The notes beneath the pieces were generated by a model, which saw only the letters and a list, made by a program, of their open reading frames with translations, ran no database searches and had not been told where the DNA came from. Shown here piece by piece: positions 15,061-22,616 of a DNA stretch of 22,760 nt (the first letter of the stretch is position 1; each line of letters starts with the position of its first letter). This DNA is from CAYSHJ01 sp964589725 (GTDB lineage: Bacteria > Planctomycetota > Planctomycetia > Planctomycetales > Planctomycetaceae): the NCBI GenBank assembly GCA_964589725.1, contig CAZPUJ010000261.1, positions 1 through 22,760 on the forward strand, read 5' to 3'. The position numbers and the translations under genes were made by a program.

Positions 15061-15098
15061 AGGCGATTGCCGGCGGCCCCTCGTGCCGGTAATCGCCT
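15061..15098. repeat. Inverted repeat between convergent DUF309 and NHL genes
   Basis: AGGCGATTGCCGG (15061-15073) pairs with CCGGTAATCGCCT (15086-15098) with one mismatch. A TTGTCATTTT tail follows on the + strand, so it may end the DUF309 transcript, but it is also of the GCCGGCACGAGG repeat type seen near 10200-10230. Confidence 0.6.
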
Positions 15099-15120
15099 TT
15101 GTCATTTTGGCCCGGCACAG

Positions 15121-15549
15121 TCACTTCACGCTCAGCTTCCGTACGCGGTGATTGCCGATGTCACAAATGAACAGAGAACCTTTGCCATCCAGTGCGATCG
15201 AATGTGGCCGATGGAACGTCGCCTCGCGAGCCGGCTCGCCGTCACCACTGAAGCCCAATTTCCCCGTCCCGGCGACGGTCGAAATCACGCCCGTCACTTG
15301 GTCGACCTTGCGAACGAGGTGATTCTGCATCTCGACAAAATACATCGATCCAGCCGCGTCGAATTTCGCCTCGTACGGTTCATTGAGCAACGCCTTCGTC
15401 GCCGCTCCACCATCGCCGGAATAATTTCTTTGACTCGTGCCGGCGAGTGTCACGACCTCGTTAGCGCGTAGGTTGGTCGGAGCACTCAACAATGAGAGGA
15501 CAGGCATGAGAAATCCAAACCATCGAAGTCGAGAGAGGGCGATCGTCAT
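15121..15549 (-). CDS. Short, probably truncated NHL-repeat exported protein
   Basis: 142 aa. It begins MTIALSRLRWFGFLMPVLSL, a signal peptide ending around ANE. Then come two NHL-like beta-propeller blades: TLAGTSQRNYSGDGGAATKA with FDAAGSMYFVEMQNHLVRKVD, and TVAGTGKLGFSGDGEPAREA with LDGKGSLFICDIGNHRVRKL, ending SVK-stop. Family proteins of this kind usually have about 320-360 aa and six or so blades. AGGAA seven bases before the ATG marks the start. Nothing NHL-like continues in any frame downstream before the DUF309 gene, so the rest seems lost, not frameshifted. It follows the BtuF-like gene by 29 bp. Two blades alone would not close a propeller, so it may be non-functional. Confidence 0.7.
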   Translation of the reverse strand: MTIALSRLRWFGFLMPVLSLLSAPTNLRANEVVTLAGTSQRNYSGDGGAATKALLNEPYEAKFDAAGSMYFVEMQNHLVRKVDQVTGVISTVAGTGKLGFSGDGEPAREATFHRPHSIALDGKGSLFICDIGNHRVRKLSVK

Positions 15550-15578
15550 TCGAGAGTTCCTGTGATTGACGCCTGTGC

Positions 15579-16523
15579 TCACAGCGCTTCCCAATTTCGT
15601 CCGCGGTGTCCGAAATCGAAGACCTTCTGATGCAGGATCTCCGCCAGGATCTCCGCCGATTCAATCAGCCTTGGTCCTGGTCGGTTGAAGAATTGATGCC
15701 CGTCCGTGACGAACACACATCCGTCCCGAACGGCGGAAAGCTGATGCCAACGCGAGTCTCCGGTCAACACGCCGGCCTCTTGGCGAGCGCGCGGAATATC
15801 CCAGCCGCACGGCAGCAGCACGATCAGGTCGGGATCGACGGCCAGCAATGAATTCCAATCGGACCACGGCGAATGTTGACCGGCCTCGGCACCCACGTTC
15901 TTTCCGCCGGCAATGTCGACCAACTCGGGAATCCAGTTGCCGGCGGTCATGAGCGGCTCAAACCATTCGAGACATGCGACTCGCGGCCGGTTTTCGATCG
16001 CGACCGTACGTTGTCGCAGGTCGTCGAGGCGTTGCCGCAACGAGGCGATCAATTCCCCGCCTCGATCGGCAACGCTCAACGCGGACGCGACCGTCGCGAT
16101 GTCCGCGAACAAATCTTCCAGCCGCTGCGGACGCAGGTTGATCAATTGTGGCTGGCTGTTCGAGTTCGCGCGCAACGCGGCTTCGACATCACGCGGCGTG
16201 ACGGCACACACTTCACATTGCGTCTGCGTCAGGATCACGTCCGGCCGCAAGTCTCGCAGTTGATCGGCGTCGACTTGGTAGATTGATAGTCCGTCTCGCA
16301 TGCAGTCTTTGACCTGCCGGTCAATGTCGACTCCCGAAAGAGACGTGTCAATACGCGGCCGGCAACAGATTGGCAACCGGAGCACGTCCTCCGGAAAGTC
16401 ACACTCGTGAGACCGACCCACCAGACAATCGGCAAGGCCGAGTGCCGCGACGATCTCTGTCGCGCTCGGCAGCAACGAAACGATGCGAGAGCAAGATCGC
16501 ACGGTTGTCACGTCGCGCTCCAT
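15579..16523 (-). CDS. BtuF-like cobalamin-binding/ABC periplasmic-binding-fold protein
   Basis: 314 aa. The domain is the metal/cobalamin type periplasmic binding fold (COG0614). It starts SRIVSLLPSATEIVAALGLA (about 12-31), the classical BtuF opening, followed by VGRSHECDFP, LRDLRPDVILTQTQCEVCAV and GQHSPWSDWNSLLAVDPDLI. BtuF presents vitamin B12 to the BtuCD importer. Unlike BtuF of enterobacteria, no signal peptide is visible: the chosen start (AGAGG nine bases upstream) leads directly into the domain, and the upstream in-frame extension is not hydrophobic. No permease or ATPase is adjacent. It may be a cytoplasmic corrinoid-binding relative. Confidence 0.8.
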   Translation of the reverse strand: MERDVTTVRSCSRIVSLLPSATEIVAALGLADCLVGRSHECDFPEDVLRLPICCRPRIDTSLSGVDIDRQVKDCMRDGLSIYQVDADQLRDLRPDVILTQTQCEVCAVTPRDVEAALRANSNSQPQLINLRPQRLEDLFADIATVASALSVADRGGELIASLRQRLDDLRQRTVAIENRPRVACLEWFEPLMTAGNWIPELVDIAGGKNVGAEAGQHSPWSDWNSLLAVDPDLIVLLPCGWDIPRARQEAGVLTGDSRWHQLSAVRDGCVFVTDGHQFFNRPGPRLIESAEILAEILHQKVFDFGHRGRNWEAL

Positions 16524-16578
16524 TTCACAGACCTCTGTACGGCAAACATTCGAATTTGTACCGCGGCGCAACGGTTCC

Positions 16579-16612
16579 TCCCTTTCCCGTGCTTCGGGGG
16601 AGAGGGTTGGGG
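16579..16612. repeat. Single diverged copy of the CCCTCTCCCCCGCATCGGGGG repeat
   Basis: CCCTTTCCCGTGCTTCGGGG followed by GAGAGGGTTGGGGC matches the unit of the 1031-1135 inverted repeat with a few changes. It lies in the 100-bp gap between the FAD-reductase and BtuF-like genes. Confidence 0.7.
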
Positions 16613-16622
16613 CCGTCGTTCT

Positions 16623-17741
16623 CTAATTTGCCAAGGCAGGCATGTTCGTGTGTAGGAACCAGCGATCCAGCACGACGGACTTCGTCAGCCAGCGCGACGC
16701 CAGTAAACGAGCCGCCGCAAAATGCATCCAGCTTTCCGGGAGCCAATGGTTGGCCGCCAAGCGATTCGGCGAGCCGAATCGCGCCAGCACGCGATCCGCG
16801 TACGCTTCGAGTCGCTGCTGAGAGTAATCCCCTGCCGACTCGTGGATGACCTGAGCCGCCATCCAGGCGGACTCGACTGCCGGGCGGATGCCTTCGCCGC
16901 TCTGCGGATAAGCCAAACCGGCCGAGTCGCCGATCAACAGGACGCGATCATCGCACAGTCGAGTCACAGCGCCGTCGTAGAGACTGTACGCATGGCCGTG
17001 AAATCGCGTCGGCAGCTCGAGAGTGACCTTTTGGCGGCGGCGTAGGAATTCGCAAAAGCCGCGGACATTTTCGGTCAAACCGTCCGGCGTCGTGCGGCCC
17101 AGTCCGACGTTCAACACCGGACCCTTGCGAAAGCACCAGCCGTAGCCTTGCAAGTCGTCGCAGAAAAACAGCTCCGGTCGATCGGCCTCGATCCGCACGT
17201 GCGTGGCCTCGTGAGGCGGGATCACGAACTCCACTTCCTGCGCCGTCACCACCGACACGCGACGCGGCGTATCTTGTCGCATCAGCCGCGAGACAGGACA
17301 AAAGTGCCCACCCGCCCCCACCAACATCGAGGCCTGCCAGCGGTCATTGATGACCCAACCTTCATCGACGCGATCAAGACTCTCAATGTCCTCACCCAAC
17401 TGGCAGGGTACGTTGGCTCGTTGCAACAGGTAATGATCGAACTCGCAACGGCGAATGCCGAAGCTGACCACACGGCCATAATCTGTGTCGATCTCAAGGC
17501 CGTCGATCATTCCGGTGCGGAATCGCGTGATGGGCTGCAACACGTGTTGTTGGCGGTACTCGTCCAAGTCCAACCGCAACAAGTCCACGACTGGCGGCGT
17601 GATCCAACCGGCACAGGTCTTGTCTCGCGGGAACTGCCGCTTGTCGAGCAGCAAGACTTTGGCCCCGGCTTCACGCAGTCTCCAGGCACACGTCGAACCC
17701 GCCGGTCCACCTCCGACAATCAGCACATCCACGTGTTGCAT
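16623..17741 (-). CDS. FAD-dependent oxidoreductase, geranylgeranyl-reductase-like
   Basis: 372 aa. It opens with the FAD-binding Rossmann motif VDVLIVGGGPAGSTCAWRLR (about 4-23) and has DKTCAGWITPP, typical of the geranylgeranyl reductase/FixC-type flavoproteins, and RVLLIGDSAGLAYPQSGEGI for the second FAD contact. These enzymes reduce isoprenoid or other lipid double bonds, or oxidise tetrapyrroles and halogenate in distant branches. The ATG at 17741 has AGAGG eight bases upstream; an ATG at 17747 in the same frame is too close to it. It follows cfa with about a 50-bp gap on the same strand, suggesting a joint role in modifying membrane lipids (inference). No membrane helices are visible. 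Confidence 0.85.
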   Translation of the reverse strand: MQHVDVLIVGGGPAGSTCAWRLREAGAKVLLLDKRQFPRDKTCAGWITPPVVDLLRLDLDEYRQQHVLQPITRFRTGMIDGLEIDTDYGRVVSFGIRRCEFDHYLLQRANVPCQLGEDIESLDRVDEGWVINDRWQASMLVGAGGHFCPVSRLMRQDTPRRVSVVTAQEVEFVIPPHEATHVRIEADRPELFFCDDLQGYGWCFRKGPVLNVGLGRTTPDGLTENVRGFCEFLRRRQKVTLELPTRFHGHAYSLYDGAVTRLCDDRVLLIGDSAGLAYPQSGEGIRPAVESAWMAAQVIHESAGDYSQQRLEAYADRVLARFGSPNRLAANHWLPESWMHFAAARLLASRWLTKSVVLDRWFLHTNMPALAN

Positions 17742-17793
17742 GATCATGACCTCTTTGGGAGGGAGTCCCGCCTTCAGGCGGTTCATTGCCCAA

Positions 17794-19119
17794 CTAACAC
17801 GAGGTCTCCCGCAGGTAAAGATGCTCGCGTGTCCGAGGAATCTGGTTGTTGCGCGAAGGTGTGAACACCACTTGAAAGAGCTGCATGTTGCCTGCTTCGA
17901 ACGTGGCGATGGAGGCCGCCAAATACAGTCGCCACATGCGCACGAACCGTTCGCCGAACATGTCACGGATCGTCGCGACCTGGCGGTCGAACCGGTTCAG
18001 CCAGTGCTCCACCGTGCGTGCGTAGTGCAGTCGCAAGTTCTCCACATCCAGCACCGAGAACGAACCGGCTTCGAAGATCTCCATCATTTCGGCAAGTGTG
18101 GGCACGTACGAACCGGGGAAAATCCGTCGCTGGGTCCATGCATCCACGGGCTGACTCGAATTCCGGCCGATCGTGTGGATCAGCGCCAAGCCGTTGCTCT
18201 TCAAGCTGTGCTGGATGACCTGACCCAATTCGCGGTAGTTGCCCGGTCCCACGTGCTCCAACATGCCGACGGAGACGAATGCCTCAAAGTGTCCGGTGAT
18301 CGTACGCCAGTCCGCTTCGATGAATTCAACTCGGCGATCCAACCTTTCTGCCGCTGCTCGCTGTCGAGCGAACGCAATCTGCTCGCGAGAGACGTTGTAG
18401 GCTTTGACATGCACGCCGTAGCTCCGAGCCATGTGCAACGCCAGTCCGCCCCAGCCACAGCCGGCTTCGACGACCGTTTGACCCGGCTGCAAACGCAGTT
18501 TGCGGCAGACGTGGTCAAACTTATCGCGCTGAGCTTGTTCCAACGAAGCCTCAGGGGTCCGAAAGTACGCACACGTGTAAGCCAACTCTTGATCCAACCA
18601 CAGGCGATAAAAATCATTTCCGAGATCGTAATGGTGATAGACGTTTTCGCGCGACCGCGCGAGCGTGTTCGGCCGCGATCGTCGCGCGATCGGCCTCGTA
18701 GGAACAGCGGCCATCGCCTGCTCGACCGTTTGACAAAACTCGACGAGGTCACCGTCGACTCGGATTCGTCCGGCGGAGTATTCATCACCAAAAGTCACGC
18801 TCGGAGACCAACACAACCGCCACAAGGTCGCTCGATCCGGCAGCGTGACGACGGCCTGCGGCGACCGTGCGGTCGTGCGAATCTGCTCGCCATTCCACAG
18901 CGCAATCGCGATCGGTGGGTTTCCGATTGCCTTGAGAACCGAATGCACCATCCATCGGTCCCATGGCCAAACCTTCTGCGCCGACCGCGCGGAGTTTGGT
19001 TGCAAGACGGAACCGTCTGAGCGAACTGATCGCGAGGAAACCACTTCCCCGCAAACGGCGACGTCGTCACGACGATCGGTCATCGTCTCGGAAACAGAGG
19101 AACCCGGGGCATTACGCAT
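17794..19119 (-). CDS. cfa: Cyclopropane-fatty-acyl-phospholipid synthase family methyltransferase
   Basis: 441 aa. The enzyme uses S-adenosylmethionine to add a methylene or methyl to unsaturated acyl chains of membrane phospholipids. Domain order: variable N-terminus (1-150), HHYDLGNDFYRLWLD (162-176), YTCAYF (181-186, active-site Cys), SAM loop VVEAGCGWGGLALHMA (216-231), SVGMLEHVG (283-291, catalytic Glu), LIHTIGRN (313-320, catalytic His), FPGSYVPTLAEM (334-345), LRLHYARTVEHW (362-373, catalytic Tyr) and the closing FEAGNMQLFQVVF. All bicarbonate/active-site residues known from E. coli CFA synthase appear to be present. The start at 19119 has AAGGGA five or so bases upstream; ATG 19125 is too close to it, and the frame extends further (to 19248) in non-coding-looking sequence. 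First gene of the cfa/FAD-reductase unit. Confidence 0.92.
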   Translation of the reverse strand: MRNAPGSSVSETMTDRRDDVAVCGEVVSSRSVRSDGSVLQPNSARSAQKVWPWDRWMVHSVLKAIGNPPIAIALWNGEQIRTTARSPQAVVTLPDRATLWRLCWSPSVTFGDEYSAGRIRVDGDLVEFCQTVEQAMAAVPTRPIARRSRPNTLARSRENVYHHYDLGNDFYRLWLDQELAYTCAYFRTPEASLEQAQRDKFDHVCRKLRLQPGQTVVEAGCGWGGLALHMARSYGVHVKAYNVSREQIAFARQRAAAERLDRRVEFIEADWRTITGHFEAFVSVGMLEHVGPGNYRELGQVIQHSLKSNGLALIHTIGRNSSQPVDAWTQRRIFPGSYVPTLAEMMEIFEAGSFSVLDVENLRLHYARTVEHWLNRFDRQVATIRDMFGERFVRMWRLYLAASIATFEAGNMQLFQVVFTPSRNNQIPRTREHLYLRETSC

Positions 19120-19599
19120 CACCATCCCTTTCGTTTCTCGAGCGGGTACCAGAGTTTGGTTCCCGTCTGTCGTCTTCACGAGCGTGGGAAGTCGCGGTAC
19201 CTTCCTCTCGAACACGAACTGCCCCGCGACATCGCGGCACTGCCCCAAAGCCGCTCGCTCGCTGAGCGTTCCCGCTCACATCACGACCGCAAGCAACCCC
19301 AACGTCCAAACACGTCCAGAAGTCATCGCTCTCAGGAGAGCCTCACTTCCTGCTCGGTGCCGAATATGTCGCTTGTATCTCCGCGATTGTTCTCGCAAAT
19401 CAAGTTCCCAGGATTCTATCGACCCATCGGAGGTGTTTGTCGCCAATGGTCTATTGAGGAACGCTGGCACAAGCGTTGCTTGAATTTTAGTTGTGGCGTG
19501 AGGACATTCACGCCCACAGACTCTTGCGAGATTCATATTTTAGTCGCTCACTCCACCTATTCTTCAAGCGATCCTGAGGCCGTCGGCCGCGAGCCAACG
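19120..19599. other. Divergent promoter region between cfa and the P-type ATPase gene
   Basis: 480 bp without a credible gene. It should hold the promoters of both divergent genes. I see no convincing -35/-10 pair, operator or riboswitch; there is a short CGCTCGCTGAGCG-type palindrome near 19255-19270 and some AT-rich sequence around 19480-19560. Confidence 0.5.
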
Positions 19600-21468
19600 A
19601 TGTCGCTGACGCGATACGTTGACCCGGCTATCGCCGTGCTGTGTCTCGCGGCGATTGTGGTCCATTTGGGATTGCGCTTCGGTGGCGGTGAGAAATGGGA
19701 CAATATCTCTCTATATATCGCGCTCGGGCTGGGTGGGTTGCCGGTCCTGTGGAAGCTGCTGCAGCGGTTGATCCGATTAGAGTTCGGTTCGGACCTGATC
19801 GCCGGAGTCTCGATCGTCACGTCGGTGCTTCTGGAAGAATACCTTGCCGGAACGATCGTGGTTCTCATGGTGTCTGGTGGTGAGACGATTGAGAGCTATG
19901 CGGTGCGGAGTGCGTCGTCGGTTTTGCGAGCACTCGCGCGAAGAATGCCGTCGAAAGCGCATCGTCGAGTTGACGGGCAAGTCAGCGATGTCGGGTTGGA
20001 TGACATTGTCATCGACGACGTCCTGGTTCTCTTTCCGCATGAAATTTGCCCAGCAGACGGAGTAGTGCTGGAAGGGCACGGAGTGATGGACGAATCGTTC
20101 CTCACCGGCGAGCCGTATCAGATGTCGAAGACACCGGGTGCCGACGTGATCTCCGGAGCGTTGAACGGCGAGTCCGCGATCACGATTCGCGCGACGCGAC
20201 GGCCGGTCGATTCGCGATACGCCCAGATCATGCGGGTGATGGAAGTCTCACAGCAGACGCGGCCCCGCATGAGGCGCTTGGCCGATCAGCTTGGTGCGTG
20301 GTACACGCCGCTGGCGCTGGCGATTGGCGTCATGGCGGGGCTGGTGACGGGCAGTTGGCATCGCTTTCTGGCAGTCATCATCACGGCGACTCCCTGTCCG
20401 CTGTTAATCGCGATTCCCGTGGCGATCATCGGCGCAATTTCGTTGTCAGCTCGCCGAGGCATCATTATCAAGAACCCGGCAGTCCTCGAACAGGCGGAGC
20501 TTTGCCAGACCATCATCTTCGACAAGACCGGCACGCTGACCTATGGACAACCGCGTCTGACGGAAGAACTCACCGCTACCGGCTTCACGGCAACAGAGGT
20601 GCTGTCGCTCGTGGCGAGTGTCGAGCGGTATTCCAAGCATCCTTTGGCGACGGCCGTTCAACGCCGAGCGTCAGACGCCGGCGTACCGGCGTTCGAGGCA
20701 TCGCAGATCAGCGAACGTCCGGGGCAAGGACTGACTGGACTCGTCAACAGCCGCGCCGTGCAGATCACCAGTCGCAATCGTTTGGCCGAGAGCCGTCCCG
20801 ATGTGGTCACACGGCTGCCGCCCATCGCCAGCGGTTTGGAGTGCGTCATTCTGGTGGATGACAAATATGCGGCGACGTATCGTTTTCGTGATGAACCGCG
20901 TACTGACGGCAAGTCGTTCATTGGCCACTTGTCACCGCGCCATCAAGTGCGGCGCGTGTTGATCGTGTCGGGGGATCGCGAGTCCGAAGTGCGATACCTC
21001 GCTGAGCGAGTTGGTGTCAAAGAGATTCACGCGCAACAAAGCCCCGAAGACAAACTCAACTTGGTGCGCCGCGAGGTGGCACTCGCCCCGACGTTGTTTG
21101 TCGGCGACGGGATCAACGACGCTCCCGCCCTCGCCACTGCGACGGTCGGTCTGGCGTTTGGCTCGGCCAGCGACATCACCAGCGAAGCGGCCGGAGCCGT
21201 CATCCTGGAAAACTCGCTCGGCAAGATCGACGAGTTCTTGCACATCAGCCGGCGAATGCGGACCATCGCGTTGCAAAGTGCCCTGGGCGGAATCGCGGCT
21301 AGTCTGTTGGGAATGCTCTTGGCCGCGTTTGGATATGTTCCACCGGTCGGCGGCGCGATCTTGCAAGAGGTCATTGATCTGGTCGCCGTGCTCAACGCCG
21401 TTCGAGTCGCATGGCCACCGAAGGTGCTGACAGACTATGCAGAAATCAAGATAGCCGACCAGAAGTAA
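19600..21468 (+). CDS. P1B-type metal-transporting ATPase with TPC motif
   Basis: 622 aa. P-type ATPases export metal ions using ATP through an aspartyl-phosphate. Motifs: actuator LTGEP (168-172), membrane metal site TATPCPLLIAIP (262-273), phosphorylation site DKTGTLTYG (308-316), the HP dipeptide SKHPLA (345-350) typical of heavy-metal pumps, and hinge GDGINDAPA (502-510). The transmembrane motif is TPC, not the CPC of Cu/Zn pumps or the SPC of cobalt pumps; TPC is associated with the P1B-5 group (nickel/iron in the few cases studied). There is no N-terminal metal-binding domain and no C-terminal hemerythrin-like domain. It ends with LQEVIDLVAVLNAVRV, usual for the family. The start at 19600 immediately precedes the first helices; its ribosome site is weak. 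Confidence 0.9.
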   Translation: MSLTRYVDPAIAVLCLAAIVVHLGLRFGGGEKWDNISLYIALGLGGLPVLWKLLQRLIRLEFGSDLIAGVSIVTSVLLEEYLAGTIVVLMVSGGETIESYAVRSASSVLRALARRMPSKAHRRVDGQVSDVGLDDIVIDDVLVLFPHEICPADGVVLEGHGVMDESFLTGEPYQMSKTPGADVISGALNGESAITIRATRRPVDSRYAQIMRVMEVSQQTRPRMRRLADQLGAWYTPLALAIGVMAGLVTGSWHRFLAVIITATPCPLLIAIPVAIIGAISLSARRGIIIKNPAVLEQAELCQTIIFDKTGTLTYGQPRLTEELTATGFTATEVLSLVASVERYSKHPLATAVQRRASDAGVPAFEASQISERPGQGLTGLVNSRAVQITSRNRLAESRPDVVTRLPPIASGLECVILVDDKYAATYRFRDEPRTDGKSFIGHLSPRHQVRRVLIVSGDRESEVRYLAERVGVKEIHAQQSPEDKLNLVRREVALAPTLFVGDGINDAPALATATVGLAFGSASDITSEAAGAVILENSLGKIDEFLHISRRMRTIALQSALGGIAASLLGMLLAAFGYVPPVGGAILQEVIDLVAVLNAVRVAWPPKVLTDYAEIKIADQK

Positions 21469-21484
21469 TTCGCCCGTCAGCGAT

Positions 21485-21535
21485 ACTAACCTGAAGCGTC
21501 AGCGAGGTCGGCCCTCGCTGACGCTTCGGGTTAGT
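21485..21535. repeat. Palindromic NPKRQRG-type repeat between convergent genes
   Basis: ACTAACCTGAAGCGTCAGCG (continuing AGG, to 21507) pairs with its complement at 21513-21535 with one mismatch, over a 5-base loop. Translation of such repeats gives the peptide NPKRQRG, which recurs in planctomycete ORF calls. It lies between the converging ATPase and CHAD genes and could act as a shared transcript end; no T-run follows. Confidence 0.8.
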
Positions 21536-21602
21536 GTAGTAGTTAATTTCTGACCATCTGCCCAAAGCTTGACGTTCACCAAGACGACCGAGATCATCCA
21601 TC

Positions 21603-22475
21603 TCACGCACGGAGAAGCTGGACAATCTCAGCCATCGAGCGGGCCATGATGCGTTCCACGGGACGTGCCGGCCACCACTTCTTCCAGGCTTCTTGGAATT
21701 GTTGCAACTCGTGATCGGAGGTTGCCGGAATGTCCCCGTTGGTCGGACTCGAGTTTCCGGCGGACAGTTTGGCCAGCCGCTGTTGCCGCACGACGGCATC
21801 GTGAAATCGGCCTAAGCGGTCTTGCATGTCGATCAAAAGGTTCATGAGGTCAGTGTGCTTGGTCTCGGGCCAAATGTCCGCGGCGAACTCGATGGTGTAC
21901 CGTAGCCGCTTGACCGCAATTCGCAGGCGATGCAGTTCCGCCGCGTTTGCGGAATCATTCGGAAAGGCGAGAACGAAATGATGCAACTCCTCGAACAACC
22001 GCCGTGCCACCGCTCGACGCCACGAGCCAGAATCACGGCCGTTCTTGGCCGATGAATACAGACGTTTTGCATGATGCACGAAACGACCGCCGTGTGTCAG
22101 GGCCTTCGCAAGTTCCGCGATCTGCGGCTGATTGGCTTGCCGCTGTCGGCGAACCGTTTCGAACAATTCTCGCATCGCGTGATACTCCTTCTGCGTCTTG
22201 AGCCACTTCAACAGGACATCGTCATCACGCAACAGATTGCACGCCTGACGCAAGCGTCGCAGATGTTTTCGGAACCAAGCCAGCGGCTTGGCTGGCAGCA
22301 GATCGCGACATGACTCCAGCGCGGCCTCGGTGCGGCGGCAACCAACTCGCAGTGCGTGCAGTGTCTTCGGCGAGAGCGTTTTGGCTTGAGCCGCCTTCAA
22401 TGCTCGTGCCACATCTTGCAGTCGCTGCCGCACGACCCCCATAAAAAGCGTGTCCATTGATAGTCGTCGCGTCAT
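21603..22475 (-). CDS. CHAD-domain protein
   Basis: 290 aa. The CHAD domain is a helical bundle with conserved His, Arg and Lys that binds polyphosphate; many such proteins attach to polyphosphate granules. Visible are the two symmetric halves: LHALRVGCRRTEAALE (about 39-54) and, in the second half, LHRLRIAVKRLRYTIEF (about 184-200), each with the H-x-x-R-x-x-x-(K/R)-R pattern. Further basic helices RKHLRRLRQACNLLRDDDVL and MQDRLGRFHDAVV match the family. GGGGA eight bases before ATG 22475 supports the start. It has no fused CYTH domain. It starts just downstream of the tRNA-His terminator, so it should have its own promoter in that gap or rely on readthrough. Confidence 0.88.
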   Translation of the reverse strand: MTRRLSMDTLFMGVVRQRLQDVARALKAAQAKTLSPKTLHALRVGCRRTEAALESCRDLLPAKPLAWFRKHLRRLRQACNLLRDDDVLLKWLKTQKEYHAMRELFETVRRQRQANQPQIAELAKALTHGGRFVHHAKRLYSSAKNGRDSGSWRRAVARRLFEELHHFVLAFPNDSANAAELHRLRIAVKRLRYTIEFAADIWPETKHTDLMNLLIDMQDRLGRFHDAVVRQQRLAKLSAGNSSPTNGDIPATSDHELQQFQEAWKKWWPARPVERIMARSMAEIVQLLRA

Positions 22476-22496
22476 GGCCGTCGTCCCCGAAGATTA

Positions 22497-22534
22497 ACGA
22501 AAAACGCCCGCTGTCAGCGGCTGACAACGAGCGT
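22497..22534 (-). terminator. Strong Rho-independent terminator of tRNA-His
   Basis: On the minus strand ACGCTCGTTGTCAGC (22534-22520) pairs with GCTGACAGCGGGCGT (22518-22504) with G-U pairs, followed by TTTTCG. It begins 8 bases after the tRNA end. Confidence 0.85.
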
Positions 22535-22541
22535 CTTGAAG

Positions 22542-22616
22542 GGTGGCCAACCGGACTTGAACCGGCGACCTCCAGATCCACAATCTGGCGCTCTAACCAA
22601 CTGAGCTATGACCACC
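22542..22616 (-). tRNA. tRNA-His (anticodon GTG)
   Basis: Minus strand. The acceptor pairs GGTGGTC with GCCACC plus the extra G-1:C73 pair that identifies tRNA-His. The D arm is AGCTCAGTTGGTTAGAGC, the anticodon stem-loop CCAGATTGTGGATCTGG has GTG at 22579-22581 on the + strand as CAC, and the T arm is GCCGGTTCAAGTCCGGT. The 3' CCA is not encoded in full. The remaining sequence to the window end (22617-22760) shows no gene. Confidence 0.95.

Noticed and set aside
15000..15120. Continuation of the NHL gene after a frameshift
   Set aside because: The three minus-strand frames downstream of 15121 contain no NHL-like residues before the DUF309 gene, so a simple frameshift does not explain the short length.
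17485..19020. A 511-codon open frame on the + strand
   Set aside because: It is antisense to cfa and the FAD reductase, whose minus-strand products have full family motifs. Its own translation has no recognisable domain and a skewed composition.
19156..19599. N-terminal extension of the P-type ATPase in the same open frame
   Set aside because: The 148 extra residues show no metal-binding motif or helices and look like translated intergenic DNA.
21446..21799. A minus-strand frame containing TNPKRQRG
   Set aside because: The peptide comes from the 21485-21535 palindrome, and the rest is out of frame with the CHAD gene.
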